A stretch of 64,000 nucleotides of DNA, from assembly GCA_006503475.1 (NCBI GenBank), contig RSEH01000097.1, positions 92,341 through 156,340 on the forward strand, in the 5' to 3' direction. The translations under genes and the position numbers were made by a program. Position 1 is the first letter of the stretch, and the number at the start of each line of letters is the position of its first letter. The notes under the pieces are model-generated. The model was not told where the DNA came from. It saw only the letters and a program-made list of their open reading frames with translations, and searched no databases. Below are positions 45,443 through 55,610 of this stretch, piece by piece. The DNA is from Stentor roeselii (lineage: Eukaryota > Ciliophora > Heterotrichea > Heterotrichida > Stentoridae).

Positions 45443-47777
45443 CTAGCTAATCATGTCAGTCAGTCCTTTTAAAACATCTGAAAAACTCGGTCGATTTAAC
45501 TTATCACAATCCCAGCATTTTTCAATAATTTCACGAATCTTTTCATTATTTTTCCCGAATTTCACCTTATTTATGTCAGGTCTAAATCCACAAAGAATAT
45601 CTCTTCGTAATTCCTCAGTTGTTTTTTCTTTCACATCTGGTAAAAGCCTGGTGACTATTTCCCAGGCAGTGATTGCGAAAGAAAAAACATCACTTCTGCA
45701 GTCATAGTTTTCACCTGCTAAGACTTCAGGACTTGCCCATTTGGAGTTGTTGACCATGTTCGTCATGAACCTGCTGACTTGTCTTGCATTGCTGAAGTTG
45801 CTCAGTCTGATAAAAACTGGGTCGTTGCTGTTTTTTATTTCATACTCGAGGTAAATGTTCGCTGTGTTCAGGTCCCTGTATATCACATCTTGACTGTGAA
45901 GGTATTCAAGGGCTTTTGATATGTCTATCAATATTGATAACTTCTGGTCGTCGCTTATGAATGTGTTCTTTTTTTTGTGGAGAAGGTCGGATAATGAACC
46001 TCCTTTCAGATGGGGAAAGACTAGGTTTAGGTTTTCTATTGAGTTGTCGGTTCCCAGAAGAGGAAGGATTTGTGGGTGGAAATAGTGCATCATTAGGTTC
46101 ATTTCTCTTAGAAAGGATTTCATTTGTGACTCGGAATCGAGGGTGAGTTCTTTTATCTTTGTGTCTTCTTTTTGGTAGTTTTTAAGGCCTGTCTGTTCAT
46201 TTCTACCTGAAGCGAGAAATAGACTATGATTCTTAGCAGTGAGTTCAGTCAAATTAGACACAAAAAAAATTGCAGGTCTTCTCTGAAATTCAGCATTTTT
46301 AATGATCATCAACTTCAAATAAAGCTGATAACTCTGAAGTAAACTACAACTGCGATCAAGCTGAACTCGAATTTCTTCATTTAAGTAAGCCCCTCCTTTA
46401 TTTTTAACAAAATTCAAGATGCAATGAATTTCATGACTCGTCATCACTATAACGAGGTCTTTTAGGCCGAACAAGCATTCATTGTTAAGAAAGAATAATT
46501 CTAAGAACTCGTTTATTCTTTTATGGTAGCTTTTTAAATAATTGATTTCTTGGGTAACTGTTGATAAACTTTTCCATTTCCCTCTCTCGTTTCCGCTTGG
46601 AAAAAGCATCATTTGAAATTGAACGACTAAATAAAAAGTTGAGAGTACGCTGATTGAATGAGCTTTTGAAGAGACATTACAGATTGAATGATCGAACCAT
46701 AGTTCAGCAATTCTTTCGATGAAGTTTCCAGGAGTTTGATTGGTCCCAGCAGAATACTTGAAGTTTATATGAATGAAGTAAACTGAAATCAGCAGCTGAA
46801 AGGATTGTTTATAAGTAATAGTCACTGAGTTACTGACTTCTGAGATATAATTAGAAAAAATTTGATAGAATTCAGGGTTTTTATTCAACTCGAATAATAA
46901 AGAGTTCAGCAATGTAAGGTTAAAATTTTGAGAATTTTCAATAAGCATCTTCGGAAGTAATGACCTCAACACTGAAGAGCTTGGGTTAGACTTAAAACTA
47001 AGAATTTTAGACTTACACAGATTTTTAATCTTCTATCACATCTTCATATGTCCCTCGAAGGGTCGGGTTTTGATGAGTCAGAATTTGAAGAAGATGAGTG
47101 AAAAAAGTCTTAGTTTTGCATTGTCTCGAACATTTTTTGCAAGGATTGCAGTGAAGTCCTAAAGTCTTTAAAAATCTTCCGATATTCAACATGTCAATGC
47201 AAGAACCCAAAAAACAATAATTTTTCATTTGGTCTGATTTGAAATTATATCTTCCTGTTAAAACTTCAAAGTTTTCTTGATTAAGGGATTTGAGGAAGCT
47301 AAAATTAGTCACATCACAAAATCCTGCTAATTTCAAGTTAAAATTTTCATCAAAAAATAGATTGTCTGGATTGATTTCGTTGTAGATAAGTGAGAAGTTG
47401 TGGATTTCGTTTATTATGTTGAATAGATCACTTAAAAACTTCAGCAGGGCTTTAGAATCACTTAATATGTTTTCCTTGCAACGAGAAAAGTTAAGTTTTT
47501 TTGGATATTCGTAGAAGATAAATGCTTCATCTGGTGTTGAATGAGCTGAGATTTGTTTAAGCTTGTTTGGATGATCTGGGATTCGTGAATCTGAGCGTCG
47601 TTCGGCCTCGTAGTCATTAATTTTTGAAGCGTCGAAATACCTTATTAGAAATTTCTTATTTTTGTCTGATTTTCCTGAGTAGTAAACGTATTTGATTGAG
47701 AAAGATAATCTCTCATTTAAAGTTACAATGGTTTCCTGCAAAGCCACAGTCTTTCCATTTAGAGAATGTTCTGACAT
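45443..47777 (-). CDS. Tandem pseudokinase paralogue 5, split by an apparent frameshift (possible pseudogene)
   Basis: Frame 1 (47777-47025) begins MSEHSLNGK and holds the N-terminal pseudokinase (IYNEINPDNLFF, LAGFCDV, Cys cluster CNPCKKCSRQC), stopping after TYEDVIED. A second frame shifted by +1, open from about 47020 without needing an ATG, continues with KIKNLCKSKIL and the helical and C-terminal domain seen in paralogue 2, to 45443. No 15- or 16-nt intron can bridge the shift. The C-terminal domain keeps KIKEL, YRDLNTANI and SPEVL but has lost the Gly loop and DFG (SNFSN). Either a recent pseudogene, two separate proteins, or an assembly indel. Confidence 0.75.
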
Positions 47778-48357
47778 TTATAAAATTTTGAAATATAGAC
47801 ATTCATCAAGTGACTAATTTCTTAAGTTCAAGTTTAGCTATATTAGAAATATTGAACCGATCAACAATTCTCTTAAAAAATTCACAAAAATAATTATGAA
47901 AATCTCTGGTTAATCATTATGACATCGAAATAGTTTCGTTGACCCATGCAATATCTTATGAGTTTTTGTAATAGGATTACACTGAAGAATATAATATAGA
48001 TAACCTTAAAGAGGACCATATATAATAATCATTATTCTTTAGTATATATATATTCATTGTTGATGATAAAAATAACTTCGCTGACTATTAATTAAACCTA
48101 AAATCATACTTTTACCTACTAAATAGAATCAGGTATTTATCTTATTGTTAATATTCGTTTCACCAGTGAAGATTTCAAAAGCAATCAGTTTGTGAATCAC
48201 TGCTCAATAGAAAATTAAAGAAAACTTAGAATTCGAGTCAATTAAAATATTACAATTATACATAGACCTAAAATTTTTGCACTTAAATCTTCAGTCTAAA
48301 TTTTAATGTAATGATAGTTTATATTTATCCAAATCTAAAAACTTTAAATATTCAATT
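47778..48357. other. 580-bp AT-rich spacer inside kinase cluster 2
   Basis: No frame or repeat seen; it contains a short TATATATATTC tract near 48045. Confidence 0.5.
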
Positions 48358-50841
48358 TTATTTTACTATAGAATCTCTAATTTCTAATATTTCTGAAGAT
48401 GCCTGTTTCAAAAGAAAGCTAAGATATGCAAAATTGTGTCTTTCTTCAGGTTTATAGCTCAAACAATTTTGAATGATTTCTTTAATACCATTTTTTTCAA
48501 TCTTTTCTAAATCCAAGCTTAGCTGTCCTTGACTTACACCTTCCATTATTTCAAACTTTGATAAACCTTGATACGGTTCATTCCTCGTAAAAATCTCCCA
48601 GAGTAAAACCCCAAAAGAATAAACATCAACAGGAAAGCCATAGTCATTTCCATTAATAACTTCAGGAGCCATCCAATGAACAGTCCCAACATTTTCCTTT
48701 AAAACATTATTGAAAATACGACTAGACCCAAAGTCTGCAATTTTGACATGAATGACATCCCCAGCATTATTTACAGGGTACTTCAAAAGAACATTCAAAG
48801 ACTTCAAGTCTCTATGAATAACTCTTTTGCTATGTACAAAATGCATGGCCTGGCAAATATCAATCGCGATTTTGAACTTCGTAGCTTCTGTGATCTCGAT
48901 TCCTTTAGACAAATGAAGCAGATCGTAAAGATTAAACTCAGAACATAGAGAAAAGACCAGTCGATATGTGTCTTTTTTGTAAGCTCCATAAAATTTTACT
49001 ATGTTTTTATGCTTTAGATGTGACAAACTCTCAAATTCATGGTGAAACATTTTAAACATGTCTGAAGTGTCCTTGCTTAGCAACTTTATCGCCACTTGCT
49101 TTGAATTGTAAACGCCTCTTATTACTGAACAAGTACTTCCTGATTTGATTAAAGAACCTTCAGATATTTTTTCAGGGTCTATGAAAAGTTTTGAAAAATA
49201 GTTCTTTAGGAAGTTGAGTTTTTCTGATTGAGCCACGGATGAACGACTGTTATAGGATCTAAATTTGGAAGAATTTGCATCAGAAAGAGAAAAGAATTCT
49301 GTATTCGTATCTCTCAAATAAAAATCGATAAACTTTTGGTTGTAGTTCGCTATTGAAGAGGATATCAAGGATTGCATCGTTTCAATGCATATACTAACTG
49401 AACCAGTCAAAACAAATGACTTTAGTTCACTGATACAAGAGTTCAAACTAATGATCTCTTCTTTGATATAAGAAATCAAGAAAATCTTCAAGTTTTCAAA
49501 AGGATATTTATGATTCAAGCAGAAGTTGAGAACAGACAACAGAGAATTAAGATAACTGAAGACTGGACTTGAATATGTCAGGTCAAGCTCGAAATTCTCG
49601 TAATCAGCGAAAGAAATGCTTTTCATGTGAAGCTCGATCAACTGGCTGATCATTGGATTCATCAGCTTGATAAAGGTTTGTAAGTGAAGGTCTAGATTTC
49701 CATGCACTTTATTATTGTCGAAGTAAAAATCATTTATGAGAGCTGTGATTCTTTGGAGGTAACTTGAGTTTGACCCTAGCATTGGTTCACTTAAGAGTAG
49801 AGTGAAAAGGGATGAGAATATTTTTATTACGTTTTCAGGGTTTTCATAAATGTATTTTTTTGTGATAAAATTGTAAAACTCTTTTAGTTTTTGAGGCTTG
49901 ATCCAGATTTTGAAATTTATCTGGTAGATTAATAGCAGATCTAACTCATCCAAAGGCATATTAAAAAAACCTTGAAGGCATTCATCAAAACTCCGATCAT
50001 GCAGTCTTGCCAAACGGTCACTAACGAACTTGGCTTTTCTGCGATGATCTCCAGTATACTTATCACAAAGAATCAAAAGAATTTCATTACTTGATGCTCG
50101 AAGTTCCATATTTGGATGCAGCATCCTGATCAAAAGATACTTCAAATAATCAACCTGCAAGCCTTCAAATCTCGCCATCCTTCTACCTGCTCGACTGACT
50201 CCAACATCAACCCTGACTCCATAGCACAACTCAATAAAGAACTGCCCAGCCATCCAAACATCAATGCAAGAGGCGTCGATGGTTTGCCAGTCTTGATTGA
50301 CTAATTCAGGAGGCAAGATTGTCTGATCAACTGAAATGTCTTCGAAGCACAGTAAAGAATTTTTGGCTTTTGAGAAATTCCCAAGGCGAGCTGAACATTC
50401 TTTAAATATAAAAACTGTATCGAAACTTAAGTTCAAGTAAACCACTCCTCTTGAGTGAAGACTTGAAAGGCCTTGAAACACATCTCGAAGTATTTTCAAC
50501 CCTTTTGTTAAAGTTATTCCTTTGAGTTGCTTGTAAGATGATAAGGTGAAGTACTTTGGGTAAGGATAAACTAGGATCATGTTACTTGACTTGTGCTCGA
50601 AGCCTTCGATTATGATGTGCAGGTTTGGATGAGATTTGAATTCTTTTATCATGAATTTCTCGAGTTGGAGTTCTTGGTACTTACTGACCTTTTTGCAGAG
50701 CTTGATTAGGAATGTCTGATTGTCTAAACTTTTCGCTTTATAGTATTCAGATAAAGGGTTGGCTAGAAGAAGGGCTTCTATGAGGTATCTCTTTTGACGA
50801 TGACCTGAACCACCGAAGATTTCATTTTGCTGGATAGACAT
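48358..50841 (-). CDS. Tandem pseudokinase-kinase protein 6, C-terminal domain intact
   Basis: 827 aa from MSIQQNEIF. N-terminal pseudokinase: VYLNLSFDTV, LGNFSKA, then PPELV and CIDVWMAGQFF, the same sub-type as paralogue 3. Helical middle about 255-560. C-terminal kinase about 575-820: KSGSTCSVIRGV loop, VAIKLLS, VIHRDLKSLNVLL, ADFGSSR, VGTVHWMAPEV, DVYSFGVLLWEIFTRNEPYQ. The catalytic residues are complete, so activity is expected, with a TKL/MLK flavour. It is the most upstream member of the minus-strand cluster. Confidence 0.92.
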   Translation of the reverse strand: MSIQQNEIFGGSGHRQKRYLIEALLLANPLSEYYKAKSLDNQTFLIKLCKKVSKYQELQLEKFMIKEFKSHPNLHIIIEGFEHKSSNMILVYPYPKYFTLSSYKQLKGITLTKGLKILRDVFQGLSSLHSRGVVYLNLSFDTVFIFKECSARLGNFSKAKNSLLCFEDISVDQTILPPELVNQDWQTIDASCIDVWMAGQFFIELCYGVRVDVGVSRAGRRMARFEGLQVDYLKYLLIRMLHPNMELRASSNEILLILCDKYTGDHRRKAKFVSDRLARLHDRSFDECLQGFFNMPLDELDLLLIYQINFKIWIKPQKLKEFYNFITKKYIYENPENVIKIFSSLFTLLLSEPMLGSNSSYLQRITALINDFYFDNNKVHGNLDLHLQTFIKLMNPMISQLIELHMKSISFADYENFELDLTYSSPVFSYLNSLLSVLNFCLNHKYPFENLKIFLISYIKEEIISLNSCISELKSFVLTGSVSICIETMQSLISSSIANYNQKFIDFYLRDTNTEFFSLSDANSSKFRSYNSRSSVAQSEKLNFLKNYFSKLFIDPEKISEGSLIKSGSTCSVIRGVYNSKQVAIKLLSKDTSDMFKMFHHEFESLSHLKHKNIVKFYGAYKKDTYRLVFSLCSEFNLYDLLHLSKGIEITEATKFKIAIDICQAMHFVHSKRVIHRDLKSLNVLLKYPVNNAGDVIHVKIADFGSSRIFNNVLKENVGTVHWMAPEVINGNDYGFPVDVYSFGVLLWEIFTRNEPYQGLSKFEIMEGVSQGQLSLDLEKIEKNGIKEIIQNCLSYKPEERHNFAYLSFLLKQASSEILEIRDSIVK

Positions 50842-51281
50842 TTAAAATATAAATTTTACTGAAATCAGTATTTATATGAAGATTATAAGTTTCAATTGAA
50901 TGAAATAGATAATTTATAGTTCAATGACTCTAATCAACTAAGTATTTAAGAGCGTCATGAGTTTTAAATATTTATGTATGATTGTATCAGTATGAAATTT
51001 AGATAGTTTTATTATTTCGAAGCTTGAATTTTCTGAATATCTCAATGGCTTGAGCCTAGGTTTATCATTTATACTTAAATTTGAATTTTCATTCTTAGGA
51101 ACACTACGCTGGATACATTGCCTAAAAGCATTTAAATTTTCTCAGAATTACGTGTATGACAATCAACGGTTATATTGCCTTGATATCGTTACTCTTCATA
51201 AGTAAATCAAGGCAAAAGATATTCGAGATCAATAAATTTTGGAATTTTAGTAATTACTCTTCGATTAATAAACCTAATTAA
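50842..51281. other. 440-bp AT-rich spacer
   Basis: Between the starts and stops of two minus-strand genes; nothing seen. Confidence 0.5.
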
Positions 51282-54200
51282 TTAGTCCTCTAAAGTTGGT
51301 TCTTGCGTGATAGTTACTTTCGTATGTTCATGACTTAACTTCTGTATACTTTTCGAAATGACTTTCATCTGATAATTCAAATTTTCAATACTCTGATTCA
51401 AATTTTCACCAAGACTGTTGATTTCTTTCTGAACATTCTTTACTCTATCCTCAATCAATTCAAGAAAATTATCACTTTCAAATTCCATATCAACACTTCT
51501 ACACACATGTAGATAAGTTTTTTTCTTAATATTTCTTTTCCAAAAGCAAAAAAGTTCAACTTCAATGATCATTTTACACAAGGCATACCCTTCAGAGACC
51601 CTGACCCTTTCATGTAGTCGATCAAAAGTATGACTCATGATCGACACAAGAAGAGTGAGCATAATAATAGGATTAAACATCATATAAAGCGAAAAAGCCA
51701 AATAAACATACCCAGAATAATCTTCTCCATCAAATGAAGTCAAGTTCATTTCCCAGCTTTTTGAAAGAATATAATTATAAGAGTGCTTAGTTTCTGATAA
51801 TTTGAATAAAATCAAACTAAAAGCAATCGTCGAGTAAAAGAAAATAGTGATGAAGGGAATAATATCAATTATCACATGGCGGATCAGACGGATGTAGTAC
51901 CGGGTAAAGCTAATGATGCGGAAATAAGCTATTCCTCGCATCCAGCTGATGAAAATCAAAAAAGCGGTGACGTTGTTTTGCTTTCCTGGAGACTGGACCT
52001 TTACGAACACCCAGGTCATTGCTGCAAATCTGACAATGTCAAGTAAATTCCAACTGTCTTTCACGTAGTCAAAGAATGAAACACTCATTTGAATCACTTC
52101 ATAAATAATCAAAATTACATTTAAAATAAAAGCAGCAGTAATCAAGTTTTTGTCATCATAAACTGCGAAGAAAGAAACGAGGATCAAGTAAATCACATAA
52201 AAAATCGCCTGAATGATTAAAATTTTCTTTGTTCTGATCCACTTATAGTCTAGGATCGTCTGAACAAACCGTGAGTTGTAAGTTTCTTCATTTCGAGTTG
52301 ATAAAAGCGACCTCAAAAAATTAAGACTGTCATAGGAACCCATTTTCAAGTTTAATTTGAAGTAACTTTGAAGATACTCTACTTTTTTTCCGATTTTCTT
52401 TGAAAAGTTGCTGTTTTCCGGCATGGAAGTATTAAGAAAAGTTTCGTAAAAGTTGATTATTGGAAGGACTTCACTTGTATAACCTGGGTAACCAGTGTCC
52501 ATCGCTTTCAAGAGGATCAGGTCTAAAATTTCTTTCGCTGTTGACGACTCGTGCTTCAGTAGTTTGTTGACTGATGACTTGAGAAGGTTCGTGATGCACG
52601 GATGACTTCTGCACTCATCTTTCAAATACTTGTAAAAAGCTTGAATCCCTTTTTCATTATTCATTTCCAGACAAATGTCCATCGGTGAGAAGTTTGTCTT
52701 CGAGTTCAGAAAACCGGAGCCTTTTTGAATGCAAAGATTGAGCATGTCAGTTTTGTTCAGATAAGCGAAAATGTGGGAGATGTTCATGTGAAAAGGCTCG
52801 ATTATCCAGGAGTCGAAGTCATGAGAATGAGAATCTTCTTCGCCAGCTATCGCTTTTCCGAGGTACTCACAAAAGGAGTAGAGTTTTGAATTGTTACCGT
52901 AAACTGTTAACGTGTCGACTGCCAGAGGGGACTTCCAAATTTCAATCTTCGTTGCAAGAATAATGATTAACTCGGACCAGTCATATGAAAAAGTGAAAAA
53001 GTTGATGGTTTCTTCGAAAGATATCAAGAAGCTTCGAGTGAAAGAAGGGAAATCCAGAGATTCAATTGACTTCTCTCGGATCAGGTAAAGGTATTCGTTT
53101 GGATGGAGGTGAATATCGAGTATGTCTTCAGCGTTTAATGAAAAGATCATTATTTTCTTCGCTGTGGTCCAGACTGAGAGGCTATTTTCTTTTGAAAGAA
53201 CCACGAAAAACTCTTCGTCATTAGAAAAAAGGATTTTTTTTTCCTTTCTAAATGTATAGTCTCTGTAAATATTTGCCAAGTGTTTATCTAATAGCTTGTA
53301 AAGTTTTATACTTTCACTTTCACTTCTCGCTGTTACCAGAAACTTCTTGTTCTTTGATATGGCCAGGTATTCTATCGGATTTCGATGTAAAACAAACTTG
53401 TAGAAAGTTTTAAAAGTCTTTGAGTAAAGTATCGTGCATTTATTTGCCTCTCCGATGATGAGAAATTCTCCACCGAATGAAAAAATCATCGAATGCACAC
53501 CATAGCATTTTCTAGTCCACATTTTAATAAGACTGAAATTTTCCAGGCTAAAAAGGGAGAAATTAAAAGGTTTTTTTTTATGTTTGTCGTCTTCATCTGA
53601 GTCCACCACACAAATTTGATTATTAAACTGGTCAACTGCGAAAGCTTTCACATTGAGACTGTCCTTCAGATTGAACCATTCATATTTTTTACTTTTTCTG
53701 TTGATTCTCACCACTTTTTCGTTCTGCTTCAAGTAGAAGTATTTCGCTTTATGTGAGGAAACAAAAACTTCGGAAAATGAATGAAATTTAAGGTCAAGCT
53801 CAAGAATTACGTAATGATTGAAATTTGGAATACCCCATGTCCTCAAAGTCAGATCATTTGAAATGCTACAAAACATTTGAGTGTTGTTCAACATCTGGAT
53901 AGAATAAATAGCACCGTTGTGGCCTTCAAGTTCAATAGGATTAGTTTTTTCACTATTAAGACTCCAAATAAAGATTTTCCCGTCTTTTCCACCACTAATT
54001 AAATAAAATTCATTATCAGTAGTTGCCAAAGAGGTGATACTTCTACAATGTTTTGAAAAAAAGTGAACTTTTTCCAAAGAATTTATTTCATATACTGAAA
54101 TTTTTCCAGCATCATCACCAATAGCCAAGAACCTATTTTTCGCAGTGATTTTAACACAAGTGACTATTCCCATTTGATTTTCAGCCATTTCCTGAAGAAT

Positions 54201-54869
54201 ACTGGAAAAGTCAAGATCATAGATCTTGACAATTCTATCTTTTCCACCAGTGGCCAAGTACCTTTCATCCAAGGATAAGTCAACAGCAAGAATTTCTTTA
54301 TCATGATTGTAAAGTAACTGAGGGTCAGAGTAGCGGCCATTCTTCCAACTCAGAACTTTTCCGTCATTGCCAACAGTAACGAACTCTGAACTTCCAGAGC
54401 AGATTCCAGTGACTCCTGACTGATGAGCCATGAACTGCAGCTTTTGCTGGTCTTTGCCGTATTGACTATGGACAAACACCTCTCCTGAAGCCAGTCCTAT
54501 CAGCAGTTTATTGGTTGACTTACAAATGCTGATGCAGGTTATCGGCGCTTTTTTTAAAGTCACTGCGAAAAGCTTTTCTTTCTTGTGAAATCGGCAGCAT
54601 AGTAGTTTTCCCCTGCTTGTTCCGTAGAAAACAGAGGAATTGTCGTTGCTCACTGATAAGCATTTGCCGATTTTGTGAGTGTATAACTGTTTTAACTTGA
54701 ACTGGGAGAAGTAACTGATTAGAATGCTCATTTGGGACTTTAAATTTGGTTCGAGTATGATGTTATCCTGGTATGATGGAGGATTTATGGTGCCTTGTCT
54801 GCGAAGAGATATCAGGCTTATAAGACGAAGCCTCTCTGTTAGAGAATCGCCTCTGTTTTCAGCTTTCAT
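51282..54869 (-). CDS. WD40 beta-propeller fused to a TRP-type ion channel
   Basis: 1195 aa. Residues about 60-365 hold WD40 units (LSVSNDNSSVFYGTSRGKLLC, YLATGGKDRIVKIYDLD, FYLISGGKDGKIFIWSLN), with further weaker blades to about 650. Residues about 690-800 are a linker that may hold an ankyrin-like remnant. About 875-1090 hold six hydrophobic helices, the last followed by MLTLLVSIMSHTFDRLHERVRV, which matches the NLLIA..GdT.. end of TRP pore modules. The tail (about 1130-1180) is a coiled coil suited to tetramerisation. No signal peptide is needed. It probably conducts cations (Ca or Na) in response to a ligand sensed by the propeller (inference). Confidence 0.85.
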   Translation of the reverse strand: MKAENRGDSLTERLRLISLISLRRQGTINPPSYQDNIILEPNLKSQMSILISYFSQFKLKQLYTHKIGKCLSVSNDNSSVFYGTSRGKLLCCRFHKKEKLFAVTLKKAPITCISICKSTNKLLIGLASGEVFVHSQYGKDQQKLQFMAHQSGVTGICSGSSEFVTVGNDGKVLSWKNGRYSDPQLLYNHDKEILAVDLSLDERYLATGGKDRIVKIYDLDFSSILQEMAENQMGIVTCVKITAKNRFLAIGDDAGKISVYEINSLEKVHFFSKHCRSITSLATTDNEFYLISGGKDGKIFIWSLNSEKTNPIELEGHNGAIYSIQMLNNTQMFCSISNDLTLRTWGIPNFNHYVILELDLKFHSFSEVFVSSHKAKYFYLKQNEKVVRINRKSKKYEWFNLKDSLNVKAFAVDQFNNQICVVDSDEDDKHKKKPFNFSLFSLENFSLIKMWTRKCYGVHSMIFSFGGEFLIIGEANKCTILYSKTFKTFYKFVLHRNPIEYLAISKNKKFLVTARSESESIKLYKLLDKHLANIYRDYTFRKEKKILFSNDEEFFVVLSKENSLSVWTTAKKIMIFSLNAEDILDIHLHPNEYLYLIREKSIESLDFPSFTRSFLISFEETINFFTFSYDWSELIIILATKIEIWKSPLAVDTLTVYGNNSKLYSFCEYLGKAIAGEEDSHSHDFDSWIIEPFHMNISHIFAYLNKTDMLNLCIQKGSGFLNSKTNFSPMDICLEMNNEKGIQAFYKYLKDECRSHPCITNLLKSSVNKLLKHESSTAKEILDLILLKAMDTGYPGYTSEVLPIINFYETFLNTSMPENSNFSKKIGKKVEYLQSYFKLNLKMGSYDSLNFLRSLLSTRNEETYNSRFVQTILDYKWIRTKKILIIQAIFYVIYLILVSFFAVYDDKNLITAAFILNVILIIYEVIQMSVSFFDYVKDSWNLLDIVRFAAMTWVFVKVQSPGKQNNVTAFLIFISWMRGIAYFRIISFTRYYIRLIRHVIIDIIPFITIFFYSTIAFSLILFKLSETKHSYNYILSKSWEMNLTSFDGEDYSGYVYLAFSLYMMFNPIIMLTLLVSIMSHTFDRLHERVRVSEGYALCKMIIEVELFCFWKRNIKKKTYLHVCRSVDMEFESDNFLELIEDRVKNVQKEINSLGENLNQSIENLNYQMKVISKSIQKLSHEHTKVTITQEPTLED

Positions 54870-55610
54870 TATTTATTAGCGGTTTGTATTGTTAAGAGAG
54901 ATTATGATCAGGAATTCTTGATTAAGATAGTTAAGATATTATTAATCAATTGGTAAATTGAATATATTTATTATATCATAGAATTGATTTGAAGTGTTAA
55001 ATGATTGGATGCATCGGTTAATTTTTACTTGACTTGTATCGCCAAGATTGAATCAAGTAGTTTAGTAATAAGGATTTATTGATATCAACAAATTAATATT
55101 ATTGGTCAAATAAATTAGAAATTTTAGGGTCTTACAATATGAGATGTTAAATCTAAAATATTCTAATTTTCATTTTTCAAGCATAAATATCGCGAATTGA
55201 ACCTAAAAATGATATTTTTTAAATACCTAGTTTTCAAAAGGAAATATTCTGAAATAAGTATTATTAACTCTAAATTTGAAGTAAACCAAAGACAAGAATA
55301 TTTATCCTAGATTTTTCACTATTTATAATTTAACTATTAACGATGAAAATCTTATACCATAAATTCAATAGAAAAATTGAAAAATTTTGAATATAAAACT
55401 TTTACTTGTATCTGAATATCGATATTCATGCAAACCTAATAAAAAATTTTATATAATGAACTATCTCTATACAATGTTTACAAAAATCTTAATTAAATTC
55501 ATATAAATAAATCAATCAAAATAGCTAAGATAAATCTATTGAAATTTAAATTTTTACCTTATCTTATGTTAATACTCCAGAGATTTTTCTAATTTTATAT
55601 TACTTTATAA
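54870..55610. other. 741-bp divergent AT-rich spacer
   Basis: Between the starts of the channel gene and the acyltransferase gene. No frame or structure seen; the promoters presumably lie here. Confidence 0.5.

Noticed and set aside
47000-47045. An intron (GTAAGTCTAAAATTCTTAG, 19 nt) repairing tandem kinase paralogue 5
   Set aside because: It begins after the in-frame TAA, so removing it does not restore the frame, and its length and A position do not fit the other introns.
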